NCBI GenBank assembly: GCA_965153455.1
Contig: OZ234503.1
Span: forward strand, 3,844,001-3,908,000
From: Sphagnum compactum
Lineage: Eukaryota > Bryophyta > Sphagnopsida > Sphagnales
DNA length: 64,000 bases
Reading direction: 5' to 3'
In this document: positions 25,601-37,383 of the stretch, piece after piece
Position numbering within the stretch: the stretch's first letter is position 1
Layout: every line of letters begins with the position of its first letter
Notes under the pieces: generated by a model
The model's database searches: none
What the model saw: only the letters and a program-made list of their open reading frames with translations
Told to the model about the DNA's origin: nothing
Program-made: the position numbers and the translations under genes

Positions 25601-26335
25601 CTAACCTTTTGATTATCTTCCCTAATTTTCTCTAGAACATTTCGAACGTGGCTAGGACTACCACATCCTTCAATTGTAGGCTTTCCCCAATGTCTGTGCA
25701 CATATCCCATTGACCCTATGGGTATCCACCTCTTATGTTGCACCCATGGCAATGAGCTCATGGGGACCCATGATATAGTTCGTGACATTTTTGCCACCAT
25801 TGCGTGAAATGTTAACTTGCAGGAAAACAATTACAAGCATTTCCCTCAGCCATGCTCAACTCCTTTCGTTGACAAATTGACAATGTGCTCATCAAAGTTG
25901 GAATTTTCACTTTAACTAACATTGTCATAATTGACCCAACACATACAAATTTATTTTTTTAATTTTACACAATTCAAGGATTTGTTGCTTCTGATGCAAC
26001 TCAAGCCAAATAATGGAATTATTGTGACTAACACCTCATTAATCAAGTCCTCCTTCTAGCGATTGAGGTATTTGGATGTCTACACAAACAAGTTGATGTC
26101 TTTTTACACAATTATGCCAATGCCATTTGGAGCTTCAAAGGACCAAAAGGCCCTTTGTTTTCTACTTTGGTTTTTTTTTTTCATCAAAATATTTCAATTA
26201 TATTACAAAGGATGCACACATCCTCCATTTTAGGTCAAGTGGTAATGATAAGCCTAACTATTTCCAACTTCCACCCCTTCATGAAACACCCCACATCGCC
26301 ACAATTGATTTATTACAAGTGATTGGTTGTTGAAA
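25600..26335 (+). pseudogene. Decayed retroelement-like coding fragment
   Basis: Translated on plus with frame changes, the stretch gives PIDPMGIHLL, a CCTHGNE cluster, HDIVRDIFATIA, a diverged middle part, then PPLHETPHIATIDLLQVIG (ending near 26333). This Cys/His cluster followed by an HD-VRD segment resembles the region after the reverse transcriptase in some plant non-LTR-type elements that carry a restriction-like endonuclease. There are several stops and frameshifts and no reverse transcriptase nearby. The family is an inference from remembered motif layout; that it is decayed coding sequence is better supported than its exact identity. Confidence 0.35.
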
Positions 26336-27260
26336 TGGAAAGATTTTGACATCTAGTTTGTGTTAGATTTAAATAAAGACTATTGATTAACTTAACATCC
26401 ATACTTTAAATTAACTAAATGTTAAGATATAATCCTTTGATTTCATAGGCTTAGACCAAGAGGTATGACCTTTAAGACCTCATTGTCTTCCATTTTACCA
26501 CACATACCTTTTACACTTCTACATCGCATTGTATCATTATCATGAATTAAGCTTTTAGGAACATTGGTTTCTTCAATGTATGTACATCATTCTTTATCCT
26601 AATTGATAATAAGAGTTATCTTATAGTTTGTGCTAACTTGACGTCCTTTAAATTCTCCCTTTTTCTAACACTTTTGTACATTTTTTGAATTCACGGTGTG
26701 TTTATACATTTTGATGAATATGGGATGTGTGTTCATTACCACCACCCACATAATCACATGCATCCCTCCCCCCAAAAAATGGATATGCATATAAACGATA
26801 CCATGATTTTAACATATACCTTTTCTAAACCCGTTTCAAAACAATTACCCTCCCCAAGTGTAAACCCCAAATATATATTAATTGATCAAAATAAAGATTT
26901 GATAAGTTTGAAATATTCACCAAGTAGGGTAATAGAAAGGATAACAAATAATAATAATAATAATTACCCAAGATATTTTGTTTTTCAAATGCCACAAATG
27001 AACATTTTTTGGGAGTATTTGATCATCAAATTTTGAAGTTTGTAATTAAACTTTAAACCCCAAACATCTCTAGATTTTACATTAGGTTCCAATAAGGTTT
27101 ATGAAACCCTAAACCCAACAATGTAAAATGATGTTCAAATATTTTCACTTTCGTATTTTGATTATATCATTAAAAATTTAGAATTTTTTTGTTAATGTAT
27201 CTTGGGGAACCTTAATGACCATAATAATATAACAAGCTTTACAAAAAGCATAACACCCAC
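26336..27260. other. Intergenic DNA with an (AAT)n microsatellite
   Basis: (AAT)n lies at 26946-26963. The open frame 26698-27036 spans it and has no recognisable domain; I do not call it a gene. Confidence 0.5.
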
Positions 27261-27267
27261 CCTTTGT

Positions 27268-27385
27268 GGGCTTTATGATTTTTGTGAAGTTCACAACCAT
27301 TTTTTCCTAGGCTTTATGCTTTTCATAAAGTCCACAACCGGATTTTCTTGGGCTTTATGCTTTTTATAAAGCCCATTGTATTGTT
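27268..27385. repeat. Tandem repeat, ~55 bp unit, GGGCTTTATGCTTTT phrases
   Basis: Three units each carry a GGCTTTATG(C/A)TTTT phrase, an AAAG(T/C)(C/T)CACAACC-like phrase and TTTTC(C/T)T. Copies are moderately diverged. Confidence 0.65.
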
Positions 27386-27610
27386 ATCTCTTGGGTATCA
27401 TGGGTATCATAGGGAAAATTTTGACAAATAAAAAACGTGTGATGATTTTTACATGGTGTAAAAGCTTGGGGGTAGGCTTTATCAAAATTGAACATGCCTT
27501 TAGCTCCACCTCAAGGGCCCTTATTTTGGGAAAGCCCATCTCCTTGACCTTTACCTTACACATAACCCAATTGGGATTATAAAGTCAACAATTAAAATGA
27601 ATCTGTATAT

Positions 27611-27660
27611 CCCCACTACAAGACCATTTTTACTAAAGTGGGGATCATCTAAAAGAAAAG
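27611..27660 (+). mobile_element. Second possible CACTA-type terminus
   Basis: CACTACAAGACC at 27614-27625 matches the first ten bases of the CACTA-type end at 7504 and has the same orientation. Only the terminal decamer supports it; no partner end is seen. Confidence 0.25.
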
Positions 27661-28404
27661 TTAGCCAAGTTTGGCTACCTATAAATCAAATATGAAAGTC
27701 TTTAGAAAAAATTGAGGATCTTTTCTTCTATATTCTTGGCTATTTTTTGGAACTTATCCTAAAAATATGGAGATTTTGAATAGGGGAAAAGAAAGAGAAA
27801 AATTGAAATTTGTCCAATTTAGGTCATTTTCTTCAATGAAAAATCCATTATAATAATAGTTTGAAAGTCAAGAAAAAATCATATTCTTCACATCGAAATT
27901 TGGCAAAAATTTGCCCCCAAAAAATCACTAGTCTTCAATGATCTAATTGCCTCAAAAGATGCCATGCATGTCTATTTTTTAGCTTAATTTTTTTTTTAAA
28001 GGACCAAGGGTTTAAGGTTTAAGGATCAAGAAGACCTAGAGAGACAGAGAAAGGCTAGGCACATGCACAACTTAAGGGGGCAAATGGGGGGCTTTGGCAA
28101 CAACCTCCCATTTTGCCCATTGTTGATGCCCTTGGGCATGGAGGTGGAGTCTCATAGTTGCAGCTAATAGCCTAGGCTACAACTACACCCCAGATAAAAA
28201 AAAAGTACAATAACAAAAATATTAAAGAATTTTTTTACTATATAATTGTACCATAATACATAAATTACCAACTAGTTAGGACAATATTTGAAACTTTCCA
28301 GAGTCTAGAAATTCATTTTTTTTACAACATTTGGAACTCGAGCAACACTTCCTACATTGGTATGTATTTGATATTTAAGTTATTTTCATCAATTTTGCAT
28401 TTCA

Positions 28405-28690
28405 TTTCTTTGATTTATAATCTTTGTGTATGTGTATACATTATTGTTGTTTTGAAGTGATTTTTTTGCTTTGGCTTTTTTGAATTTGTCTTTGTATGAT
28501 GTAAAATGTAATGTATAATGCAACCCTGATATGAAAATTATGTATTATGGTTAAGGTTCTTAATCAATTTTTGGATTTTTCCCTTTGATTTATAACCTTT
28601 GTGTATGTGTAGACATTATTGTTTATTTTGAAATGATTTTTTATTTTAGCTTTCTTGATTTTGTCTTTATATGTATTAAATGTCTTTTTG
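28405..28690. repeat. Two-copy direct repeat, ~172 bp offset
   Basis: The segment beginning TTGATTTATAATCTTTGTG (about 28410) returns at about 28583 with TTTGTGTATGTGTA, ACATTATTGTT and GAATTTGTCTTT-like phrases preserved. It lies just before the Myb/SANT remnant and may be part of the Harbinger-type element. Confidence 0.6.
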
Positions 28691-28736
28691 ATCAATTCTT
28701 ATTTTTGTTTTGTATATGATTTTCTTTTGTAAAATC

Positions 28737-29640
28737 ATGGATGATGGAAGGCCATATATGTGGACTCACTCTATAATGGAAGATGAGATGAAAACTGCTA
28801 TAGTTCCTCCATTGGTGGAAGAATCTTCATCATCCGTGGTTGTGGCACCTCCATTGATGCAATTACCAATTGTGAAATGATTTCGTAAGAAGAAAAAAAA
28901 TGACATATGTTGAAATAAATGTTGGAAGGAGATGGAATGATATTGCTCTTGTTAACATCCTTGATTTATATGGAGTGGAGGTGTCTTGACAAGTCTTGTT
29001 TGTCATTCAAACATTGGACACACATTCGCACCAAACATCATCTTCAATTGCGAAATGAATGTCGTCACAAAGAAGAACAAATCAAGAATAAAATTGAGAA
29101 CAAAATCGAAAAGATGAAAAGTGAATATTCACATGAAACAACTTTGCTGGAAAAACAAACCGGAGATAGTGGATCAACATGGTCATGGTTTCCATGCATG
29201 ACAACTATTATGGAAGGTACTGCCAAATGAAGAGGTGCACCTCGAGGGTTTGATCAAAGCACTATAGAAATTATCGAAGAGGATGAACATTAAATTTTAG
29301 ACATTTAAACATTCACACCTACACCCTCAAATGATGAGCAAGTAAAAGATGTGCCACCTTTGAAACTTTTATTAATACATTGGAGGAAGGTACAAATATT
29401 TCTCCTCTTACCCTAAAGAGTGTTCCTTGCAAATTGTTCGGGGTTTCCAGCAAAATAACATCTCGTAAATGATCATTGATTGGAAATGCCAATTACTTGG
29501 CGAAAGCCATGAACAAATTTGCAAAAGGTTCTATTAATGTTGAGAAACACAAACTAGAATCTAGGGGGGAAGTGATAACTTTGCTTATAGAATCCAATAT
29601 GAAAATTGTGAAAATTGGCTATCAAGCAAATATAATTTGA
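28737..29640 (+). pseudogene. Myb/SANT (trihelix-like) protein of a Harbinger-type element, frameshifted
   Basis: From the ATG at 28737 a frame runs 47 codons to a TGA. Homology-like sequence then moves between frames: NVGRRWNDIALVNILDLYG, then KSCLSFKHWTHIRTKH (frame from 28919), EEQIKNKIENKIEKMKSEYS, and SGSTWSWFPCM before a stop at 29228. The tail RGAPRGFDQSTIEIIEEDE follows in frame. Spaced Trp residues (RRW, KHW, STW-WF) are the signature of the Myb/SANT-like helper ORF of PIF/Harbinger transposons, which in known elements aids transposase nuclear import and DNA binding. At least two frameshifts and several stops disable it. A Lys/Glu-rich tail (NVEKHKLESRGEVITLL) extends to about 29637. 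Confidence 0.5.
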
Positions 29641-29830
29641 ATTTGATAATCAAAAGCTTGAATTAGAATCTTGTCCATAAGTTCAAACAATTCAATTGGT
29701 AAAATTGCCAAAATGTTTGGAGATATTTCACATGCTTCTAAATGATTCAAATATTTGTAAATGTGTAATTTTTTGTAAAGAGGAAATACATTAATTTTTA
29801 AAAAATCCTTCATTTGGTCATCTAAGAATG

Positions 29831-30362
29831 CATTTATATATCCAAAGTGGGTTTTTTGTTGGTTTTTTTGCAATTTTCAATTTAAGGACAAACTTGAATG
29901 ATTTTTTTAATTAATCTTTTCAATTTTGCAAATTGCATTACCTACTAAAACTCGTTATGCACTTGTGGTCCAAATTTCAAACCAATTGAACAAATTCTCA
30001 GATTTGATGCATCTATATATCCAATGTGGGTTTTTCGCTGGTTTTTTGCATTTTTTCATATAAGAACAAAGTTGAATGATTTTTTTCTTTTCAATTTTGC
30101 AAATTGCATTACTGACTAAAACTCCTTACGCACTTGTGGTCTAAATTTCAAACCAATTGAATAAAACATTAGATCTTATGCACATATATATATCCAAAGT
30201 GGGTTTTTTGAAGGATATTTTGCATTTTTTCATTTAAAAAAATTGAATAAATGTTTTTCTTTTGATTATTTTTTTTCAATTTTGCAAATTGCATGAACTA
30301 GGAGTCCTCCTAATACACTTGTAGTCTAAATTTCAGATTGATGTAATAAAAACTCAAATGTG
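29831..30362. repeat. ~178 bp tandem repeat, three copies
   Basis: Units start at 29831, 30010 and 30181 with CAT(T/C)TATATATCCAA and GTGGG(T)n, followed by CAATTTTGCAAATTGCAT, ACTAAAACTC and CAAATTTCAAACCAATTG phrases. Lengths are 179, 171 and 182 bp. The start of a fourth unit is visible at 30363. They lie between the two Harbinger-type genes. Confidence 0.8.
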
Positions 30363-30702
30363 ATGCACCTATATTTCCAAAAATGTTCATGAAGAACATA
30401 AAATGGGGTTGGGGCAAACACTCATCCAATTTGTGAAAAGTGCAGCACGCATTGCTTCTCGACATTGTGAGGTTGTTCGACCTTCACAAACAAAAAGCAT
30501 TTGCCCCTTTGCACCGCAGAGTGGATCTACTTAAAACCTCTTGGGGGCAAGGGTATTCCCATTGATTGGCAATAATTATGAGGGACACAACAAATCATCA
30601 CAATTCCAGGAACTCAATCAACACATGCATTGATGCAATGCAAGATCCTCCACCTATTTGTAAGAATCCCAAAACAATTTTCAATACTAACTATATCAAC
30701 AT

Positions 30703-31618
30703 TCATTTGTTAGTCGAACATGATTTTTCCAAACCTTCAACCGCCACAATTGGCTCTCTTAAAATTGATTGTGTTCGAAGTTGTTGATAAGTAAATGATA
30801 ATTTAAATTGGCCCTCATTTGTTGTTGTGCCAGGAATTGAACAACATACATTCCAAAACAACTTGTCCATGTCACAAATTTGCTTGCAAAACAACCAAAA
30901 TTGTAATTTTTTTGTTTACAATTGGCAAGTATTGCAATAACCCATTTATTTGGCTTTTGGGAAAGCCAAATGTGGGACCCATTAATAACACCACAAACAT
31001 TGAATAGGCCACATGCATGAAAAAATTCATCCATAATCCTAAGTAAACATGGACTATGAAATATAAAATATATATATCGACTAAACAATTTATCCCTAAA
31101 AATAAAACATCAATAACAATATCAACATATTTACACATTGTATAAGCTTCAGCATTGAATCTATTAGCAATAATGTTTGCATTAACCCCATGTGCACAAC
31201 AACATAACACCAACCTAATAGCTTTTCTAAGCTCTAATGGTGCTCTATCAAGCATAGTAACTTTAAATTTGACAAAAGGTTCCAATTTTCTAACCAATTA
31301 AATAAATGATTCATAAGTCATGTAATATGCACATAAATGTTTTCCGTCCTCAATTTCCAAATTGGTGTGCCAAACAACTCTTTCTATTAAGTCCCAATGT
31401 GTAAATTGTTTAAACTCTTTCCACCAAATCTTATGTGGCCTAGTCTCTTGGTAAGTAAGAATTTTTTTAAAAATATACGTTACATGAAAAATGGGTGGTA
31501 CCTCAAACTCTAAAAATAAATTCCCGACTTGAACTAATCTCTTCCTCTTGTAACAATTAGTTTTCAAAATCTTGACACAATCAAAAAATAAATAAAAATG
31601 CCAATAATACAATGTCAA
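30703..31618 (-). pseudogene. PIF/Harbinger (HARBI1-like) transposase, broken and truncated
   Basis: Read on minus across three frames: KIWWKEFKQFTHWDLIERVV, a stop, then PLELRKAIRLVLCCCAHGVN with NANIIANRFNAEAYTMCKYV, then DEFFHACGLFNVCGVINGSH, then DMDKLFWNVCCSIPGTTTNE and SILREPIVAVEGLE. This is the order of a DDE_Tnp_4 (nuclease-type Harbinger) transposase. The first catalytic Asp, expected in an IDGSH motif, is Asn (INGSH), the second lies in a diverged segment (TTTNEG), and the third is missing because the homology ends near 30703. At least two frameshifts and an in-frame stop near 31298. Dead copy. Confidence 0.7.
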
Positions 31619-31910
31619 TAGTCATTAAACTCATTAAAAATACTAATTTTAAAATTCAAATATGAGTAATAAAAATTAGTTGCAAACTCTACACTCACAA
31701 AAATCAGAGAGCTAAAAATGCTAAAACCCAAACAACAAACTAAACCCTAAATTTTAATATTGGTTAAAACCCTAATATGATTTTTGTAAAAAGGGTTCTA
31801 ATATTTACCTTTCCTAAATTAAAAAAAGTCAGTATTTTCCTTTGCCTAAATCGGCAACAACTGAAAGTGCTCCAAAAAAGATGTGCCGCTTTTGCCCTTT
31901 TCTTATGTTT

Positions 31911-31990
31911 TGGGGGCAAAATGGGGGCAAAAGCTGGGGAAAAGTGGGGGGCAAAAGCTGGGGCAAAGTGGGGGGCAAAGTGGGGACTGA
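31911..31990. repeat. G-rich minisatellite GGGGCAAAAGCTGGGG
   Basis: Units of GGGGGCAAAAGCTGGG and CAAAGTGGGGGG repeat over 80 bp, with period about 24 bp. It marks the change from AT-rich DNA to the gene-like leader of the DUF1218 gene, and may overlap the end of the Harbinger-type element. Confidence 0.7.
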
Positions 31991-32262
31991 GATGTGCCCG
32001 GGCCAAGATGGGCCACTACTGCTGCCGGTCGCGTTGCCTCTGCTGCGCCGGGCACTACACTACAGTTCCCAACGTGCGCATTGCATAGCAGATTGATCGA
32101 AGATTGCTGGCTCGGAATCGACGTGTAGAGAAGATTGCTACTGAGAGAGAAAGAAATTACAAATTGCGAGTTTGCAGTTGGAAAGGGAAAGAATTGGTGT
32201 CAGAAGATTTCAAAACACAGTTCTAAAAACAAAGAGAAAAAGAGAAAGAGAAAGAGTGAGAG
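31990..32262 (+). promoter_or_regulatory. Promoter/5' leader region of the DUF1218 gene
   Basis: Balanced base composition replaces AT-rich DNA. A purine tract of GAAA/GAGA units (32228-32262) runs up to the ATG, as in the leader of the bHLH gene. Start site and TATA box are not resolvable. Confidence 0.4.
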
Positions 32263-34741
32263 ATGAGGAACGGGAGGGAGCTTTTCTGGGTGTTGGTAAT
32301 CCTAAGCTTGGGCTTGGTGGCGGCTGGATTCGCCTTTGCTGCAGAGGCCAAGCGTATCAAGGTGCTCAAACTCTAAACCCTAAAACCCTAAATCGCTCCC
32401 CAATTCTTCAGGCTCCTCCCCATTTCCTTACTTCGCCACTCAAATTGCAGAAAATGTTTCTGAAAGAACTTAATTTCGTTACGTTTTTGGGGGACTACTA
32501 AACTACGAGGTAAAAGATTTAGAGTGCTACTGCACTGGAATTTTGTGGGTGTTATGATTCTCATGGTGACCTAATCTCTGCAGCCTTTTATGATGAAAAA
32601 AACATGGGATTAGTTCACACATACACCATCTTTTTTCCATGAGAATTGCGTATTCAAATGCCACAAATAGGGTATGGTGTTACTTGATTTTTCCGAACTA
32701 CTTTCAAAACTCTTTCAGTGATGTATGACAGACGCTTCTTTGAGTGCAATATCTAGAAAAAAATTTCAGAACTTTTCCATGGAAATTCAGTTGAGCACCA
32801 ACTTCAACAATTGTTAACCTAACTTAGTTGTTATGAGGAAGAAGACCCAATTTTCTGAGGTATTTGGACATAGGATTTCTGTTCTTGCAGCCAAATTTCG
32901 GTTGTCTTCCAAAGTAAAAAAATTTAGGTTCTGGGGTACTTAATCACCATTCAAGCAAATTGTGGAATTGTGGACTTTCAACTTGGAGCTAAAATTCTGC
33001 TGCTCTTAGCAGAAATGCTAAAAGGACAGAGTAAAATGACAGGGCGAGGAATTTTTAAAGGATTTAATTTGTACTGATATCTATGTGTGGCAGAAACATT
33101 GCTTTGATTAGTGAGTGTTCTGGCTGATCTGCCAAAGTTCACTGGCAGATTGCAATTGCAGCTTTTGCCTGTCCATGATGTGAAAATGTAGATCTGGATC
33201 CAGAAACACCAGAGTTCAAATGCAGCAATTTACAGATTGTATAAATCTGTATCCAAGCACATTCTGAAAAAATCTGCACATAGAGTATTTAATGTGATTT
33301 GGGTTGTGCAGCCATGAAAGGGATGAATTTCTTTAGGACTTTTGAACTATTGTCTGTTGGGCTAAGGTGCTAAGTCTACAATACTGTCTGAATTTGAATT
33401 TTGTTGTCTGAATTAGGGCATTACATACTTGATATAGCTTAGGTATTTGATGGGTTGCCCTTTGTGTTCATGACCATTTCTAATGTTGCAAGTTTCCTGA
33501 TGTGTGCAGCCTGATCAAGTACTGGTAGTTGATAATCGGTGTATCTACCCCCATACTTCTGCTTTCATATATGCTATAGTGGCAGCAGTGACATTACTGG
33601 TGGCACATATCTTGGTAAACACTCTCGCTGGTTGTATTTGCCAAGGACCGAATGGATATGGCATTCCTTACAGTGAGAAACGGTCCCTTGCAATTACATA
33701 TTTCTTCTTGGCCTGGTATGTACACATCTCATCACAGCCACTGCAGAACCTAGTATGTCCAATGCTTCAGAAGAAGGTTACCTCATATGTATTAGGCTTA
33801 TATGCTTGCTTGTGCAGGGACAAGCTAAAATGAAGTGAAGCTTTACCCTCAAAAGCTTGTTGCAGCTTGAATGAGGATACTGACTTCCTTATTAGCTATG
33901 TCCCTTGAGTGCTAGCCAATGTCACAACTCAGTCTTCCTGTTGGTCCTGCAAATGTGACAGAAACTCAGGACACAGACGTTTGTATAATGGTTTGGCTAA
34001 AATTTAGGACAGATCATTGTAGTATACTTCTCTAAATCCACTTTCAGGAGACAATGAAGTCAGTGGGTTTAGGGTTTAGGGTTTACTCAGCTTGTCACTG
34101 CTATTCATGATAAAAGTGATGGTTTTCACACTTTGTGAGCCACACTCATACTGTTATGACTGCATTCATTATTGTGTTGTTAGGTTCAAAGTGTTGTTCT
34201 GGAGGTTTTCTCTGCAGTCGCATAGAGATGTTTGGGACAAAGTCTTTGTTTGGAGTATGCATAGAGATAGCAAGTTTCCTGTGGAGAGTTTCATTGGCTT
34301 GTTTCTGGAAACAGGCTTGCTTTCCTTAACAGCTTCATATTGCTTGCGGCTGGGGCTATTCTGAACAACCCAGATCGTGATAGTACTCAGTGGAATGGAA
34401 ACAACTGTTATGTTGTTGGCCCTTGGCTCTTCATCGTAGGTGGTTTGCTGTCTATTGCCACTGTGGTTTTGGGAGCAAATTATTATCTTCTTGCATCAAG
34501 AATCAGGAATGAGGTTTGGTCAACTGGTCTTCCTCAGCAAAGACAGGATGGGATTGCAATGGGGCAGCCAGTTTATGGTTCTCAACAGGTACCATACGGT
34601 GCTCAACCTTACATTTTTGGCCAGCAAGGTTATCCCCAGCAGGCCTATCATCCATATCTGCAAGGACCACATAATGGACATGACTTTGTTCCTGGTACTG
34701 CACCATACCCAATCTATGGACAGGGTAGTCATATGAAGTAG
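32263..34741 (+). CDS. DUF1218 (DESIGUAL/VCC family) four-pass membrane protein
   Basis: Three exons: 32263-32361, 33510-33715 and 34315-34741, joined in phase to a 243-residue protein. Donors are GTGCTC and GTATGT; acceptors are TGTGCAG and AAACAG. Choosing the acceptor at 34314 restores the family Trp (W102, split TG|G) and the full third membrane helix. Predicted membrane segments: 8-29, 50-73, 93-117 and 137-160. AAEAKRIK (26-33), Cys44 before YP, Cys75/Cys77 and Cys133 fit the conserved pattern of the family. The tail (171-243) is rich in Gln, Gly, Pro and Tyr (GQQGYPQQAYHPY) and is longer than in many members. In Arabidopsis DUF1218 proteins are endomembrane proteins linked to leaf symmetry and vein connectivity; a like role here is inferred. 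Intron 1 is 1148 bp, intron 2 599 bp. Confidence 0.88.
33885..34225 (+). repeat. Dispersed repeat copy A in the last intron of the DUF1218 gene
   Basis: This stretch matches the minus strand of 40835-40505 through many shared phrases in order: CTTGAGTGCTAGCCAA, ACAGAAACTCAGGACACAGA, GTATAATGGTTTG, CAGCTTGTCACTGC, AAAGTGATGG/AAGGTGATGG, CACTTTGTGAGC, GCATTCATT/GCACTCATT and a final TTTCTCTGCA. A short TTTAGGG run (34065-34085) sits inside this copy only. Conceptual translation also shows some residue similarity (KVMV, FSLQ/ISLQ), so it may derive from coding sequence. Class unknown. Confidence 0.75.
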
Positions 34742-35200
34742 GTTCTTTGAATCTATACTGGGTATTCGTTGTTGGCAAAGGATCGTTGAGAAAGAATGAG
34801 CTGCTGGGTGGCTGAAGGATATCCCCTATTGAGTGTAAATAACTTCCCTTTTGTCTCCTACTCACGCACACCCAGGAAATCTGCAACCATGTTTTAAGTC
34901 CTTTTGAAAAGCAGAAACTGTAATCAAGTTGTTGTCTTGATGATTTAGCAGTAGATATCAGGTGCTATTTTCACATACAGTAATGCAAACTGAATTTGTA
35001 TATTTGACTGCACCAAAAACATATAAACTGAAATAACAAAATACTACATGGTTTAGTTTGAAGAATGTATGTTTCACATGTCTGCATTTGACCTGAGCAT
35101 ATTCTTTGAATGTCACAATGCAGTCTCATTTCTCTCTATATTCTGTCAATTTGAACATCACTAGATTTGATATTCTGACTTTAGTGTGGGCTTCCATGTG
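34742..35200 (+). other. Probable 3' UTR of the DUF1218 gene and downstream DNA
   Basis: Composition remains gene-like for some 200-300 bp after the stop, then turns AT-rich. No distinct polyadenylation signal can be singled out. Confidence 0.35.
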
Positions 35201-37380
35201 CGGCTGAAGTATTTTGAGCATCAAGGTTGGAGGCTAGACAGTAAATCAGTTGCATAATTGATCCAAAAAATTCCACAAGAAGTATTATGTAGTTGCATGA
35301 TGATTGTGTAAAGTTACACGATAGCAAGTTATGGGGGAGGATGGAATGAAACATTTGGATTTGGTAAATATATATGAACCCAAAGTGTTTGAAAGTTTGC
35401 CACCAAAGTGATGTATTTTGAGCTCTAGCACATAAATAACTTGCTATTTAAATGTTTTTGTGGAGTTTTGTTTGCATTCGTATTCAAAATTTGTGTTTCA
35501 TTTGTAATTGTTGGTGATCTTATTTTTAATGTATGGTTGAGAAATTAACAAAAACTTGAAACCATGTGACCATTGAGACTTATATGTGTGTGTGCATGCT
35601 TAAAAGTGTGGAGCCATTGCTATGTTTCAACTTAATTAATGAAAACACTTAGACAACATTTCATGGTCAAGGCAATGTACTAAAAATGATATTGAAATCA
35701 TCTTGTAACTAGTATGTGCATCATATATGTACAATATATATGCACAAAATGTCAAAGCATGAATCCATCTTATGCAGATACATTCAACAAACATAAATAA
35801 TTATAAAGTTCCCAAAAGCACCATGTTGTAATACAAGTTGAACTTGCAGCATTGTTGAGGAGATAGTGTAATGTATAATAGATTGAACTTCATGAGCACA
35901 CCAAAATTGCAAATGAAAGTGACCTATGTTCTTGGACTCATCCAAGTGAGGTGATTAGTTACAACGAGATGGTTGACATGATAGGTTTACTTACTTTTGT
36001 ATGGATTTGATGCATTGCCCAAAGGTGGAACAAGATTTGGACAAACTACGAATTGATGCAAAAGTAGTAAAGCTTTTAAAGGAGAATATGTTTCAACCAT
36101 TCTTAAATTGTCTTCACATTCGGTGTTAACACCTTTAGTGGTAGGGACCATGACACATAGGTAATGATTGTAAAGATGCGATGGGGCATGTTATAGCCTA
36201 CCATCATGATTGGTGGTAGCCAACATATATTGCAGATTCACACCTAAAATGCCACCATGTTAGGGTATTCATAAAGTTTAGCCTACTTCAGCTCAATTCA
36301 CACATAGAACCATCATGTCTATTCACCTATGTATGTTCCCATGGACATTATACTTAACCCCTAAAATTCTACAACTATTTTACCTCTACTTGTTTTTAAT
36401 AGCATCATTGTTTCATTTCGTTGCAATTTTTCTTTCTTATTCACTTGAACTCCATTTGCTTTGTTTTCTTTTCCTTGTAGCAAATTCGTGTTTAATTAAC
36501 TATTAATACATTGTTTTGGATCACTTACAATCATTAAGCTTCAAGTTTAGGTCTTTGGTAGTAGCATTGTCTTCTTTCCACCATGGTCTTTTGTCTTTTG
36601 ACTTAAAAACCATTTTGATTACACATTTGCTTCATTATTTTGTTGTTTACTCAATTATACATTTGCTAAAATGTTTTTTTGTTGTTTGTTCAATTGTTAA
36701 AACGTGTGTATATGTGTTGTTCATTTGTTAAAATGTTTTTTTTTCTTGTTGTTAGGTGACCATCGTTACATAATGCATGTTATCATTTCTTTCAACAAAA
36801 ATCAACACGATTTTAATCTTTACAAATCTCACCTTGCATTCATTTGTCCTTTTATGTGTTACTTGCTCATATGTTGTCTATGTTGATGTTTTGTTACTAA
36901 GCTACGTCAACTTCCAATGTTATTTCCTTGGAATACAACATATAAACATTTTCCGTCCATTCTCATTTCATTTTTTATTACTATAGACCATGGATGAAAC
37001 ATAAGTAATAATGTTCATTATAAGGTGATTCAAATTGTGGACAATATATTCAATTCCTCTCTTTGAGCTCTCTTTGGAATTGTTTAAAAAATGTTCAATT
37101 TTTCCTTTATGTATTTTTTTTCAAGACTTGCATTTGTCAAATATTTCAAGTTTCTTCTTAAGATTTAGATCAATGGGTAAAGCTAATAAACATAACTTGG
37201 TTCTCTGGATTTATATTTTTTGAACATGAAAATAATCCGACAATGGAGAATGATACAATGTTCAAATTCACCTTTTTTGCAATTGTTGACAAATCGTACC
37301 CTATTCTATTGAAGTAGAACACAAAATATTAAAAAGTCATCTCTATTGATTTTGAGTGTCTTGTTAAGATCTTAACCTTG
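35201..37380. other. Intergenic AT-rich DNA
   Basis: Several T-rich open frames (36315-37223, plus) have no domain. Loose ~45 bp repeats with TTTGTTAAAATGTTTTTTT phrases lie at 36610-36750. No gene seen. Confidence 0.5.
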
Positions 37381-37383
37381 GGC

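Larger units (their letters stand above)
28107..31925. mobile_element. Broken PIF/Harbinger-type transposon, boundaries tentative
   Basis: A Myb/SANT-type remnant on plus (28737-29640) and a Harbinger transposase remnant on minus (31618-30703) converge, a layout known for two-gene PIF/Harbinger elements. Between them is a ~178 bp tandem repeat. A 12 bp inverted match (CCCATTTTGCCC at 28107-28118, its complement at 31914-31925) is a possible pair of ends, giving about 3.8 kb, but the match is short and lies in G/C-run sequence, and I cannot confirm a TTA/TAA duplication. Both genes are disabled, so the element is non-autonomous at best. Confidence 0.5.

Noticed and set aside
34315-34342. Alternative acceptor for the last DUF1218 exon at 34332 (AACAG before CTTCATATTG)
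   Set aside because: It would change Trp102 to Cys and shorten the third membrane helix; the acceptor at 34314 gives Trp and a full-length helix in frame.
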